This document shows positions 1 to 5,460 of a stretch of DNA of 5,460 bases, piece by piece; the stretch's first letter is position 1; each line of letters starts with the position of its first letter. The stretch comes from Betaproteobacteria bacterium. Lineage in GTDB: Bacteria > Pseudomonadota > Gammaproteobacteria > Burkholderiales > Burkholderiaceae. The notes under the pieces were generated by a model, which was not told where the DNA came from, searched no databases, and saw only the letters and a list, made by a program, of their open reading frames with translations. The stretch lies in contig RFXC01000258.1 of the NCBI GenBank assembly GCA_009921765.1, positions 1 to 5,460 of the forward strand. Direction: 5' to 3'. A program made the position numbers and the translations under genes.

Positions 1-245
1 TCGGGGGCACGCTGCCGGGCAGCCGACGGACGGTTGGGGTCGGGGGCCTCGGCGGGCGTGCGCGGCTCGACGATCCGGTCTCCGCTTCGCACCACCTTGT
101 TCACGAACGGCAGCGGCGCGCGGGTGACGAACACGGCAACCGCCACCGCTACCGCGAGGCCAATGACGATACCCAGCATCATGCCGAGCGCGATGCTGCC
201 GCGCTGAAGGACATTCATTCCCGCGTGACCGCCGCGAAACCGCAT
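1..245 (-). CDS. SPOR/FtsN-like single-pass membrane protein, N-terminal part
   Basis: This is the first 81 codons of a leftward gene cut by the window edge. The translation begins [16 protein letters not shown], continues with one hydrophobic segment (about residues 18-40, rich in Ile, Leu, Val and Ala), then has a PLPFVNKV motif (44-51) and a Pro/Ala/Arg-rich stretch. This is the layout of an inner-membrane protein with a short cytoplasmic tail and a periplasmic linker. As I know the family, small SPOR-domain proteins downstream of argS in betaproteobacteria carry a similar P-x-PFVNK motif after the membrane helix, and SPOR domains bind denuded septal peptidoglycan. The SPOR domain itself would lie outside the window, so the assignment rests on the N-terminus and on position. 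I chose the ATG at 243-245 because it overlaps the argS stop (TAATG) and has a weak GGA about 9 nt upstream. The in-frame ATG at 216-218 has a GGGA touching it, which leaves no usable spacing. Confidence 0.62.
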   Translation of the reverse strand, partial: MRFRGGHAGMNVLQRGSIALGMMLGIVIGLAVAVAVAVFVTRAPLPFVNKVVRSGDRIVEPRTPAEAPDPNRPSAARQRAP

Positions 246-2050
246 TACATTTTTTCCGGAGCTGAAACACCCAGGAGCGCAAGACCGTTGCAGAGCACCT
301 GCCGCACGGCGAGAAGCAGTGCGAGTCGCGCTTCGCGAAGGCCGGTATCGTCGACCAGAAACCGTTCGGAATTATAGTAAGCGTGCAGGTCGGCGGCGAG
401 TTCCTTGAGGAAAAACGCGAGCGCATGCGGCGCGAGCTCCTCTGCCGACTGCGCCACCAGCTCGGGAAACTCGGCAAGCCGGGCCATGAGCAGGGCCTCA
501 CGCGGCGCATCCAGCCGCTCGGTGAAGGCTGGCGAGGACAGCGCCTGCAAACGGATGCGTGCTTCAAGCGCTCCTTGCGCTTCGCCCGACTGGCGGCTCG
601 CCTGCTCAAACACCGAGCAGATGCGGGCGTGCGCGTACTGCACGTAATAGACCGGGTTGTCATCGCTCTGGGAGAGCGCGAGGTCGACGTCGAACACGAA
701 TTCGGAATCGGCCTTGCGCGAGACGAGGAAAAACCGCACCGCATCCCGCCCGCGACGCTCAGCGAGCTCGGCATCGGCCGAGCTTGGCGTATCGGTGGTG
801 CCGCGCTCACCACTCCAGGTGATGAGATCGCGCAACGTGACGTAGGCGCCCGCGCGCTTGGAGATCTTGACCTCTTCGCCACCGCGCATCACGGTGACCA
901 TCTTGTGGAGCACATATTGCGGATAGCCCGCCGGAATGCCCACCGACAGCGCCTGAAGGCCCGCGCGCACACGCGCAATCGTTCCGTGATGGTCCGAGCC
1001 CTGAATGTTGACCGCGCGTTCAAAGCCGCGCTGCCACTTGGTGACGTGGTAGGCGACGTCAGGCACGAAATAGGTGTAGCCGCCCTCGCTCTTGCGCATG
1101 ACGCGGTCCTTGTCGTCACCGAATTGCGTGCTTCGAAGCCAGAGCGCGCCCTCATGCTCAAAGGTGACGCCGGCCGCGGTCAGCGCATTGACGGTCTGCT
1201 CGACCCGGCCATCGGTATAGAGCGAGGACTCGAGGTAGTAGGTGTCGAAACGCACGCCAAACGCGCGCAGATCGTTGTCCTGCTCGCGGCGCAGATAAGC
1301 CACGGCAAAACGTCGGATTGCTTCGAGGTCGTCGGGGTCGGCAGCAGCGGTTTCAGGGGCCACCCGCTCGGCCGCCACCGTCTTGCCGGCCAGGTAATCG
1401 GCTGCAATTTCTCGGATGTAATCGCCCCGATAACCGTCGGCCGGAAAGCGCGGATCATCGGTCTCGATGCCGCGCACCCGCGCCTGCACGGAGGCGGCGA
1501 GATTGGCGATCTGCGCGCCCGCATCGTTGTAGTAGAACTCGCGACTCACCCGCCAGCCGCTCGCGCCAAGCAGCGCGCAGAGCGCATCACCCAGCGCCGC
1601 CTGCCGGCCATGGCCGACGTGAAGCGGCCCGGTGGGGTTGGCCGACACAAACTCGACCACCACACTGCGGCCAGCGCCCTGCGTGCCACAGCCAAAGGCC
1701 TCGGCTTTTTCGAGCACGCGCGCCACCACCGCCCGGCGCGCCGCCGGCGCGAGCCGCAGGTTGATGAAACCCGGGCCCGCGACGTCGACCGCAGCCAGCA
1801 ACGGCTGGGGGCTCGCTGCATCCGCCGCCTGCACGGCCTGGGCGAGCGCCTCGGCAATCTTGCGCGGCGGCTGCTTGAGCGGACGGGCGAGCTGCATGGC
1901 AAGGTTACAGGCGAGGTCACCGTGATCGGCCTGTCGCGGCCGATCGAGCTCGACCGCCGGAAGCGATTCGGAAGCGAGCACGCCCGCTGCGAGCGTACGG
2001 GCGGCCTCGGCAAAAAGCGCTGCGAGCGCGGATTTCTGTTCAGAGAGCAT
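245..2050 (-). CDS. argS: Arginyl-tRNA synthetase (class I)
   Basis: It attaches arginine to tRNA-Arg using ATP, in the cytoplasm, and is essential for translation. The 601-residue protein is complete. The N-terminal tRNA-binding (Add1-like) domain covers about residues 1-100. The class I catalytic core follows, with [15 protein letters not shown] holding the HIGH-type signature as HVGH (144-147) and the KMSKS-like loop as KISKR (395-399). The C-terminal DALR anticodon-binding domain includes [16 protein letters not shown] (about 465-480). The length is slightly above the E. coli enzyme (577 residues as I recall). A polar stretch at about 411-436 between the KISKR loop and the DALR domain accounts for part of the difference and resembles Burkholderia-type ArgRS. 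The frame stays open upstream to 2200, but those 50 residues overlap the synthetase gene and look non-coding, so [13 protein letters not shown] at 2050 is the start. No Shine-Dalgarno precedes it. The stop overlaps the next gene's start, which suggests coupled translation. Confidence 0.97.
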   Translation of the reverse strand: MLSEQKSALAALFAEAARTLAAGVLASESLPAVELDRPRQADHGDLACNLAMQLARPLKQPPRKIAEALAQAVQAADAASPQPLLAAVDVAGPGFINLRLAPAARRAVVARVLEKAEAFGCGTQGAGRSVVVEFVSANPTGPLHVGHGRQAALGDALCALLGASGWRVSREFYYNDAGAQIANLAASVQARVRGIETDDPRFPADGYRGDYIREIAADYLAGKTVAAERVAPETAAADPDDLEAIRRFAVAYLRREQDNDLRAFGVRFDTYYLESSLYTDGRVEQTVNALTAAGVTFEHEGALWLRSTQFGDDKDRVMRKSEGGYTYFVPDVAYHVTKWQRGFERAVNIQGSDHHGTIARVRAGLQALSVGIPAGYPQYVLHKMVTVMRGGEEVKISKRAGAYVTLRDLITWSGERGTTDTPSSADAELAERRGRDAVRFFLVSRKADSEFVFDVDLALSQSDDNPVYYVQYAHARICSVFEQASRQSGEAQGALEARIRLQALSSPAFTERLDAPREALLMARLAEFPELVAQSAEELAPHALAFFLKELAADLHAYYNSERFLVDDTGLREARLALLLAVRQVLCNGLALLGVSAPEKM

Positions 2051-2058
2051 GGGCGCGG

Positions 2059-2064
2059 ATTGTA
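2059..2064 (-). promoter_or_regulatory. Candidate -10 box for argS (TACAAT)
   Basis: Read on the minus strand, the 28-bp gap between the acyl-CoA synthetase stop and the argS ATG contains TACAAT, five of six bases of the sigma-70 -10 consensus. It ends 8 nt before the start codon. A transcript starting the usual 6-8 nt downstream would begin within about two bases of the ATG, giving a leaderless or nearly leaderless mRNA. That agrees with the lack of a Shine-Dalgarno there. I see no convincing -35 box: at a 17-bp spacing the hexamer is GTGGGC. The site could be chance, with argS read from the upstream gene's promoter. Confidence 0.4.
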
Positions 2065-2078
2065 CCCGCCGGTCGGTC

Positions 2079-3740
2079 TCAGCCCACGATCGCGCTGGCC
2101 GACTTGACCTGAGCGCGCAGCAGGTGTTTCTGGATCTTGCCGGTGGAGGTCTTGGGCACCTCGGCAAAGCGTACTTCGCGCGGACACTTGAATCGGGCAA
2201 GCAGCCCCCGGCAGTGCTCGATCAGCTCGGCCTCGGTGACTTGCGTGCCCGGGCGCAATTCGACAAACGCGAGCGGCGTCTCGCCCCACTTCGGATCGGG
2301 CTTGGCCACCACCGCGCAGGCCATCACCGCGGGGTGGCGGTAGAGCGCGTCTTCGACCTCGATGGAGGAAATGTTTTCGCCACCGGAGATGATGATGTCC
2401 TTGGCGCGGTCCTTGAGCTTGACATAGCCATCGGGATGGAGCACCCCGAGGTCGCCGGTATGGAACCAGCCGTCGCGAAACGCCTCGCTGGTGGCCTGCT
2501 CGTTTTTCAGATAACCCTTCATCACGATGTTGCCGCGGAACATGACCTCGCCCATGGTCTCCCCATCGCGTGGCACCTCGGTCATGGTCTGCGGGTCCAT
2601 CACGGTGAGCCCCTGCTGCAGCTGATAGCGCACCCCCTGCCGGCCGTGCCGGTCGACCTGGTCGCCCACGGCAAGCTCGGCCCAATCCTCATGCGGCATG
2701 CACACCGCAGCCGGTCCGTAGACCTCGGTAAGTCCGTACACATGGGTGAGCTTGAAGCCGAGGGTCTGCATGCCGGCGATCATGGCCGCGGGCGGCGCTG
2801 CGCCCGCCACCATGCACTGCACTTCGTGGTCGATCCCGCGGCGCAGTTCCTCGGGGGCTGCAATCAGGGTGGAATGCACGATCGGCGCGCCACAGTAGTG
2901 CGTGACACGGTGCTCGCGGATCAGGTCGAAGATGAGCCTGGCGTCAACCTTGCGCAGGCACACATGGGTGCCCGCGACCGCAGCCAGCGTCCAGGGAAAG
3001 CACCAGCCATTGCAGTGGAACAGGGGCAGCGTCCACAGGTAGACCGGGTGGCGCGGAAGCGCCCAGGCCATCGCATTGGCCACCGCATTCATGTAGGCCC
3101 CGCGGTGATGCACCACGACGCCCTTGGGGTTACCCGTGGTGCCCGAGGTGTAGTTGAGGCCGATCGCATCCCATTCGTCTTCGGGAAGCGAGCCTGCGTA
3201 GGCCGGGTCACCTTCTGCGAGGAGCGCCTCATAACCGATGTCGCCCACCGCCTGCCCGGGGCCGTCATAGAGCACATCATCGACATCGATCACCGTCGGC
3301 CGGCGACCGCCCGCGCTTGCCACGATCGCGAGCGCCTCGGCCATCACTGCGGAGAACTCGCGGTCGACCAGCACCACCTTCGAATCGGAGTGCTGGAGGA
3401 TGAAGGCGACGGTTGCAGCATCCAGCCGCGTGTTGATGCTGTTCAGCACCGCGCGGGTGAGCGGCACGCCGTAGTGGGCCTCGACCATGGGCGGCGTGTT
3501 GGGCAGCATCACCGCCACCGTGTCGCCCTCGCCGATATCGCGCGCGGCAAGCGCCGAGGCGAGCCTGCGGGCGCGCGCGCGCAACTGCGCCCAGCTGAGC
3601 CTGAGCCCGCCATGAATCAGCGCGAGCCGATCGGGAAAGACATCGGCTGCCCAGTCCACCAGGCTGATCGGTGAGAGCGGAACATGGTTGGCGGCGTTAC
3701 GCGACAGTCCCTGGCGATAGGGGTTCGGATGGGTGGGCAT
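2079..3740 (-). CDS. AMP-forming acyl-CoA synthetase (fatty acid/carboxylate-CoA ligase)
   Basis: It activates a carboxylic acid to its acyl-CoA through an acyl-adenylate, using ATP and CoA. The 553-residue protein is complete and carries the ANL-superfamily motifs in order: phosphate-binding loop [11 protein letters not shown] (197-207), [10 protein letters not shown] (241-250), A5-type [11 protein letters not shown] (333-343), GWFHTGD (424-430), the hinge region [16 protein letters not shown] (443-458), and the C-terminal [10 protein letters not shown] (529-538) with catalytic Lys535. The sequence closely matches the group containing plant AAE1-like enzymes and bacterial proteins often annotated simply as acyl-CoA synthetase. 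Members use medium- or long-chain fatty acids or short carboxylates such as butyrate, so the substrate cannot be set from sequence. No signal peptide or membrane segment is seen. The start [12 protein letters not shown] is fixed by GGAGGAG just upstream; a longer in-frame extension to 3854 is Arg-rich and lacks such a site. It is divergent from the thioredoxin gene and may be co-transcribed with argS. Confidence 0.95.
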   Translation of the reverse strand: MPTHPNPYRQGLSRNAANHVPLSPISLVDWAADVFPDRLALIHGGLRLSWAQLRARARRLASALAARDIGEGDTVAVMLPNTPPMVEAHYGVPLTRAVLNSINTRLDAATVAFILQHSDSKVVLVDREFSAVMAEALAIVASAGGRRPTVIDVDDVLYDGPGQAVGDIGYEALLAEGDPAYAGSLPEDEWDAIGLNYTSGTTGNPKGVVVHHRGAYMNAVANAMAWALPRHPVYLWTLPLFHCNGWCFPWTLAAVAGTHVCLRKVDARLIFDLIREHRVTHYCGAPIVHSTLIAAPEELRRGIDHEVQCMVAGAAPPAAMIAGMQTLGFKLTHVYGLTEVYGPAAVCMPHEDWAELAVGDQVDRHGRQGVRYQLQQGLTVMDPQTMTEVPRDGETMGEVMFRGNIVMKGYLKNEQATSEAFRDGWFHTGDLGVLHPDGYVKLKDRAKDIIISGGENISSIEVEDALYRHPAVMACAVVAKPDPKWGETPLAFVELRPGTQVTEAELIEHCRGLLARFKCPREVRFAEVPKTSTGKIQKHLLRAQVKSASAIVG

Positions 3741-3744
3741 GGGT

Positions 3745-3751
3745 CTCCTCC
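3745..3751 (-). promoter_or_regulatory. Strong ribosome binding site of the acyl-CoA synthetase
   Basis: On the minus strand GGAGGAG lies 4 nt before the ATG at 3738-3740; counted from its GGAGG core the spacing is 6 nt. It decides the start over the longer open frame, and it is the strongest Shine-Dalgarno in the window. Confidence 0.85.
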
Positions 3752-3778
3752 GTCGATTCTGAACGGCGCGCGTCGGTC

Positions 3779-3807
3779 GCGCGCTTGCAATTCGGGATTG
3801 AGCGCGC
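3779..3807. promoter_or_regulatory. Imperfect inverted repeat between divergent genes, possible operator
   Basis: The left arm is GCGCGCT-TG-CAAT (3779-3791) and the right arm ATTGAGCGCGC (3797-3807), separated by TCGGG. Eleven bases pair on each side, with a two-base TG bulge in the left arm. It lies next to the AT-rich island at 3808-3813, about 40 bp upstream of the acyl-CoA synthetase start. That is where a repressor site or a leader hairpin for that gene could sit. I cannot match it to a known regulator. The GC-only outer arms can arise by chance in such DNA; the CAAT/ATTG inner part is the less trivial portion. Confidence 0.35.
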
Positions 3808-3813
3808 AATATA
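3808..3813 (-). promoter_or_regulatory. Candidate -10 element (TATATT) in the divergent promoter region
   Basis: AATATA on the plus strand reads TATATT on the minus strand, five of six bases of the -10 consensus, in the only AT-rich patch of the 191-bp divergent gap. Transcription from it would give the acyl-CoA synthetase a leader of about 60 nt. The hexamer 17 bp upstream (GGGTCT) is a poor -35, so an activator or a different sigma factor would be needed if the site is real. On the plus strand TTGCAA (3785-3790) with TATACC (3810-3815) has a 19-bp spacer, which is too long for a confident thioredoxin promoter. Confidence 0.3.
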
Positions 3814-3851
3814 CCGTTCGAACCCGGCGCAGACCCTCGGCGCGCCGGGGC

Positions 3852-3896
3852 CAACCGGTACGGGGCCCGCCACGCGGCGTGTGCACGGCCCGGTTG
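3852..3896. repeat. Nested inverted repeats upstream of the thioredoxin gene
   Basis: CAACCGG (3852-3858) and CCGGTTG (3890-3896) are a perfect 7-bp inverted pair 31 nt apart. Between them CACGCGGCGTG (3871-3881) is a smaller palindrome with 5-bp arms around one G. If transcribed with the thioredoxin gene this could fold in the leader 35-80 nt before the start codon. No T-tract follows, so it is not an intrinsic terminator. The function is unknown and chance is possible in DNA this GC-rich. Confidence 0.3.
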
Positions 3897-3921
3897 CTGC
3901 CCTCCGAGGCCACCCCGTTTC

Positions 3922-3926
3922 AGGAA
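3922..3926 (+). promoter_or_regulatory. Ribosome binding site of the thioredoxin gene
   Basis: AGGAA precedes two adjacent in-frame ATG codons (3929-3931 and 3932-3934). Measured from AGGA the spacing is 3 nt to the first and 6 nt to the second, so the second is the better start. Confidence 0.6.
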
Positions 3927-3931
3927 CCATG

Positions 3932-4309
3932 ATGTCCGTCTCCGATCTCACCACCGAGCAGTTCGACGCCACCGTCGGCGGCAACGACATCGTTGTTGCC
4001 GACTTCTGGGCGCCATGGTGCGGCCCGTGCCGAGGCTTTGCGCCGGTCTTCGAAAAAGTCGCCGGCGAAAACACCGACGTCAAATTCGTGAAGATCAATA
4101 CCGATGAGGAGCAGGAACTCGCGATGCATTTCAGCATCCGCTCGATTCCCACGCTCATGATTTTTCGCGAGCAGGTGATTGTGTTTCAGCAGCCGGGCGC
4201 GCTCTCTAAGGGGGCGCTCGAGGACATTTTGCGGCAGGTGCGTGAGCTTGACATGGCCGAGGTGAAGCGCGGCGCAACCCAGCACCAGGCGGGCGGCGCC
4301 AGTCACTGA
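3932..4309 (+). CDS. Thioredoxin-family protein
   Basis: This is a small cytoplasmic dithiol-disulfide oxidoreductase of 125 residues. The core follows the thioredoxin fold: VVADFWAPWCGPC carries the WCGPC active site (29-33, redox cysteines 30 and 33), FVKINTDEE follows (about 52-60), and SIRSIPTLMIF contains the cis-proline Pro73. No signal peptide or membrane segment is present, so a reductase-type role in the cytoplasm, recharged by thioredoxin reductase, is expected. The protein is somewhat longer than E. coli TrxA (about 108 residues); the extra length is a polar C-terminal tail after about residue 107. I leave the gene symbol empty because several thioredoxins usually coexist in such genomes and this may not be the main TrxA. 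The start at 3932 is preferred by ribosome-binding-site spacing; starting at 3929 would add one Met. It stands alone on the plus strand, divergent from the acyl-CoA synthetase and convergent with the PLP enzyme. Confidence 0.93.
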   Translation: MSVSDLTTEQFDATVGGNDIVVADFWAPWCGPCRGFAPVFEKVAGENTDVKFVKINTDEEQELAMHFSIRSIPTLMIFREQVIVFQQPGALSKGALEDILRQVRELDMAEVKRGATQHQAGGASH

Positions 4310-4311
4310 GC

Positions 4312-4379
4312 GCGGTACGCGGGCGGCGGTACGCGGGCGGCGGTGCGAGGGCGCCGGTGCGAGGGCGCCGGTGGGATGG
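4312..4379. repeat. 14-bp tandem repeat, four copies plus a degenerate fifth
   Basis: The units are GCGGTACGCGGGCG (4312-4325), the same again (4326-4339), GCGGTGCGAGGGCG (4340-4353), CCGGTGCGAGGGCG (4354-4367) and a decayed partial CCGGTGGGATGG (4368-4379). Copies 1 and 2 are identical; copies 3 and 4 differ from each other by one base and from copy 1 by two or three. The graded divergence suggests growth by replication slippage. The array starts two bases after the thioredoxin stop codon, in the gap between convergent genes. Fourteen is not a multiple of three and no reading frame depends on it. Confidence 0.9.
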
Positions 4380-4496
4380 ACGCTCGGAAGGCAACGCTCA
4401 GGAGGTCGGCGCTCGGGTTGCGCGCGGCTGCACGGCGGGGCGCCCCGTCATCGCCGGTCGAGCCCGCTCACGCGCGACCTGGCCAACCATGACAGC
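4380..4496. other. Convergent intergenic remainder without a clear terminator
   Basis: Between the tandem repeat and the PLP-enzyme stop I see no gene. A palindrome GGGGCGCCCC (4437-4446) could form a 6-bp stem, with one G-T pair, at 4434-4449. It has no T-run on either side, so it does not look like a standard intrinsic terminator for either converging gene. Termination may be Rho-dependent or simply not recognisable here. Confidence 0.5.
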
Positions 4497-5460
4497 CTAG
4501 CGGGCGGCGACCGCCCGGCGCATCGCAGCAAACCCTTCAGCAAGATCGTCGATCAGGTCGGCCGGATCCTCAAGCCCCACGTGCAGGCGGATCAGCGCCC
4601 CCCCGTCCCAGGGGCCGACCGTGCGAAGACCGGACAGGCGGCCGGGCATGATTAGGCTCTCGAAGCCCCCCCATGAATAGCCGATCCCGAAGAACCGCCG
4701 ACCTTCGCTGAGTGCGGCCGTGGCGGCGTTGAACCCTGCGCCCAGGCCGCCGGTGGCGGCGGGGTCCAGCTCAAACGAGAACAACCCGCTTGAACCGGAA
4801 AAGTCGCGCTGCCAGAGCGCGTGCTGGGGGTGCGAGGCGAGCCCCGGGTGCAAAACGCGCCGAACCTCGGGACGGGTCTCCAGCCAGCGCGCCACGGCGA
4901 GCGCATTCTCCTGATGCCGCCGCATGCGCACATCGGCAGTGCGCAAACCCCGAAGCACCAGAAAGGCGTCATCGCCGCCCACACAGATACCCATCTGCTT
5001 GACGGACGCCCACAGTTGCGGCCAAAGCGCTTCCCGCACCACGATCGCGCCCATCAGCACATCTGAATGGCCGCTCCAGTATTTGGTGAGCGGCAGCACC
5101 GAAGCGTCAACCCCCCAGTCAAACGGGCGGGAGAATACGGGCGAGGCCCAGGCGTTGTCGACCGCGGTGAGAACGCCTCGCGACCGCGCCAGCGCGCAGA
5201 TGGCGGGCACATCCTGCACCTCGAATGTGTAACTGCCCGGACTCTCGAGATAAATCATGCGCGTGCGCTCGCGCAGCCTGGGCGACAGGTCTTCGGCCGA
5301 GGCCGCGGGGTCGTAGTACTCAACCACCACCCCCATGCGGGTCATGAGGCCATCACAGATCGCCCGGGTGGGACCGTAGGCTGAATCAGGCACCAGCAGG
5401 TGGTCCCCCGGCTGGAGCAGGGCGAGGAACAGCGTGCTGATGGCATTGAGCCCCGAGGGC
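4497..5460 (-). CDS. metC: Cystathionine beta-lyase-type PLP enzyme, N-terminus missing
   Basis: It is a Cys/Met-metabolism PLP enzyme (aspartate aminotransferase fold type I); cystathionine beta-lyase splits cystathionine into homocysteine, pyruvate and ammonia in methionine synthesis. About 320 codons are visible and the gene runs off the right edge. Compared with E. coli MetC (about 395 residues) roughly 75 N-terminal residues are missing. The visible part opens with PSGLNAIST, the PLP phosphate-binding loop. Then come SAYGPTR with the ring-stacking tyrosine, AVDNAWASPVF with the Asp that contacts the PLP nitrogen (codon 5157-5159), and TKYWSGHSDVLMGAIV with the Schiff-base lysine (codon 5082-5084). 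SWGGFESLIMP and a substrate-binding-type IRLHVGLED lie near the C-terminus. The TKYxxGHSD and SWGGFESL wording favours cystathionine beta-lyase over gamma-synthase or gamma-lyase, but these relatives are hard to separate by eye. A GTG at 5391-5393 is internal, not the start. The gene ends with TAG and converges on the thioredoxin gene. Confidence 0.87.
   Translation of the reverse strand, partial: PSGLNAISTLFLALLQPGDHLLVPDSAYGPTRAICDGLMTRMGVVVEYYDPAASAEDLSPRLRERTRMIYLESPGSYTFEVQDVPAICALARSRGVLTAVDNAWASPVFSRPFDWGVDASVLPLTKYWSGHSDVLMGAIVVREALWPQLWASVKQMGICVGGDDAFLVLRGLRTADVRMRRHQENALAVARWLETRPEVRRVLHPGLASHPQHALWQRDFSGSSGLFSFELDPAATGGLGAGFNAATAALSEGRRFFGIGYSWGGFESLIMPGRLSGLRTVGPWDGGALIRLHVGLEDPADLIDDLAEGFAAMRRAVAAR

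Noticed and set aside
383..2107. A 574-codon plus-strand open frame lying opposite argS
   Set aside because: Its translation is Arg/His/Gly-rich with no recognisable motif and mirrors the argS frame. In GC-rich genes with strong third-position bias, long antisense open frames are expected, and argS explains this stretch fully.
2051..2200. A 50-residue N-terminal extension of argS
   Set aside because: It overlaps the end of the acyl-CoA synthetase, is Arg/Pro-rich and unlike any ArgRS N-terminus, while [13 protein letters not shown] begins the family-typical domain.
1546..2685. A 379-codon minus-strand open frame spanning the acyl-CoA synthetase/argS junction
   Set aside because: It runs out of frame across both real genes, and its low-complexity Arg/Ala/Pro/Gly-rich translation is typical of an off-frame in GC-rich DNA.
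2049..3674. A 541-codon plus-strand open frame opposite the acyl-CoA synthetase
   Set aside because: Same reason: it is the antisense shadow of a well-supported gene, rich in His, Arg and Gly, with no domain and no good ribosome binding site noted.
3741..3854. A 38-residue N-terminal extension of the acyl-CoA synthetase
   Set aside because: It is Arg-rich and occupies the divergent promoter region; the GGAGGAG site places the start at 3740.
4434..4449. GGGGCGCCCC palindrome as a bidirectional terminator
   Set aside because: The stem is short, includes a G-T pair, and has no T-tract on either strand.
5391..5393. GTG as the start of the PLP enzyme
   Set aside because: The same frame continues upstream to the window edge with family-typical sequence (PSGLNAIST and LLQPGDHLL), so this codon is an internal valine.
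1..5460. A hidden novel system such as a defence island, mobile element, retron, CRISPR array or biosynthetic cluster
   Set aside because: All coding space except short gaps is filled by recognisable housekeeping or metabolic genes. No terminal inverted repeats, integrase or transposase motifs, spacer-repeat arrays or RNA-gene signatures were seen on either strand.

Overview
The window looks like ordinary housekeeping chromosome from a GC-rich bacterium, most likely a betaproteobacterium. I infer this from three things: the high GC content with strong third-position bias, an arginyl-tRNA synthetase with a short insert after its KMSKS-like motif as I recall from Burkholderia-type enzymes, and a SPOR-type membrane protein directly downstream of argS. 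No 16S or other marker is present, so Rhodocyclales or Burkholderiales would be only a guess.

Layout, left to right. 1-245 (minus): start of a single-pass membrane protein of the SPOR/FtsN-like kind, cut by the left edge. 245-2050 (minus): argS, whose stop codon overlaps the start of the membrane-protein gene. 2079-3740 (minus): a complete AMP-forming acyl-CoA synthetase, 28 bp upstream of argS. 3741-3931: a divergent intergenic region with an AT-rich island, two sets of inverted repeats and ribosome binding sites at both ends. 3932-4309 (plus): a small thioredoxin with an intact WCGPC active site. 4310-4496: a convergent gap with a 14-bp tandem repeat. 4497-5460 (minus): most of a PLP-dependent cystathionine beta-lyase (metC type), whose start lies beyond the right edge.

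The three leftward genes (acyl-CoA synthetase, argS, SPOR protein) could be one transcript. argS also has a good -10-like hexamer so close to its start codon that it may have its own, almost leaderless, promoter. The products serve separate jobs: fatty or carboxylic acid activation, protein synthesis, cell envelope or division, thiol redox control and methionine biosynthesis. The sequence shows no shared pathway.

I found no mobile element, CRISPR array, RNA gene, phage gene or defence system, and no evidence of an undescribed system. The items worth a second look are small: the tandem repeat, the possible leaderless argS start and the inverted repeats between the divergent genes.
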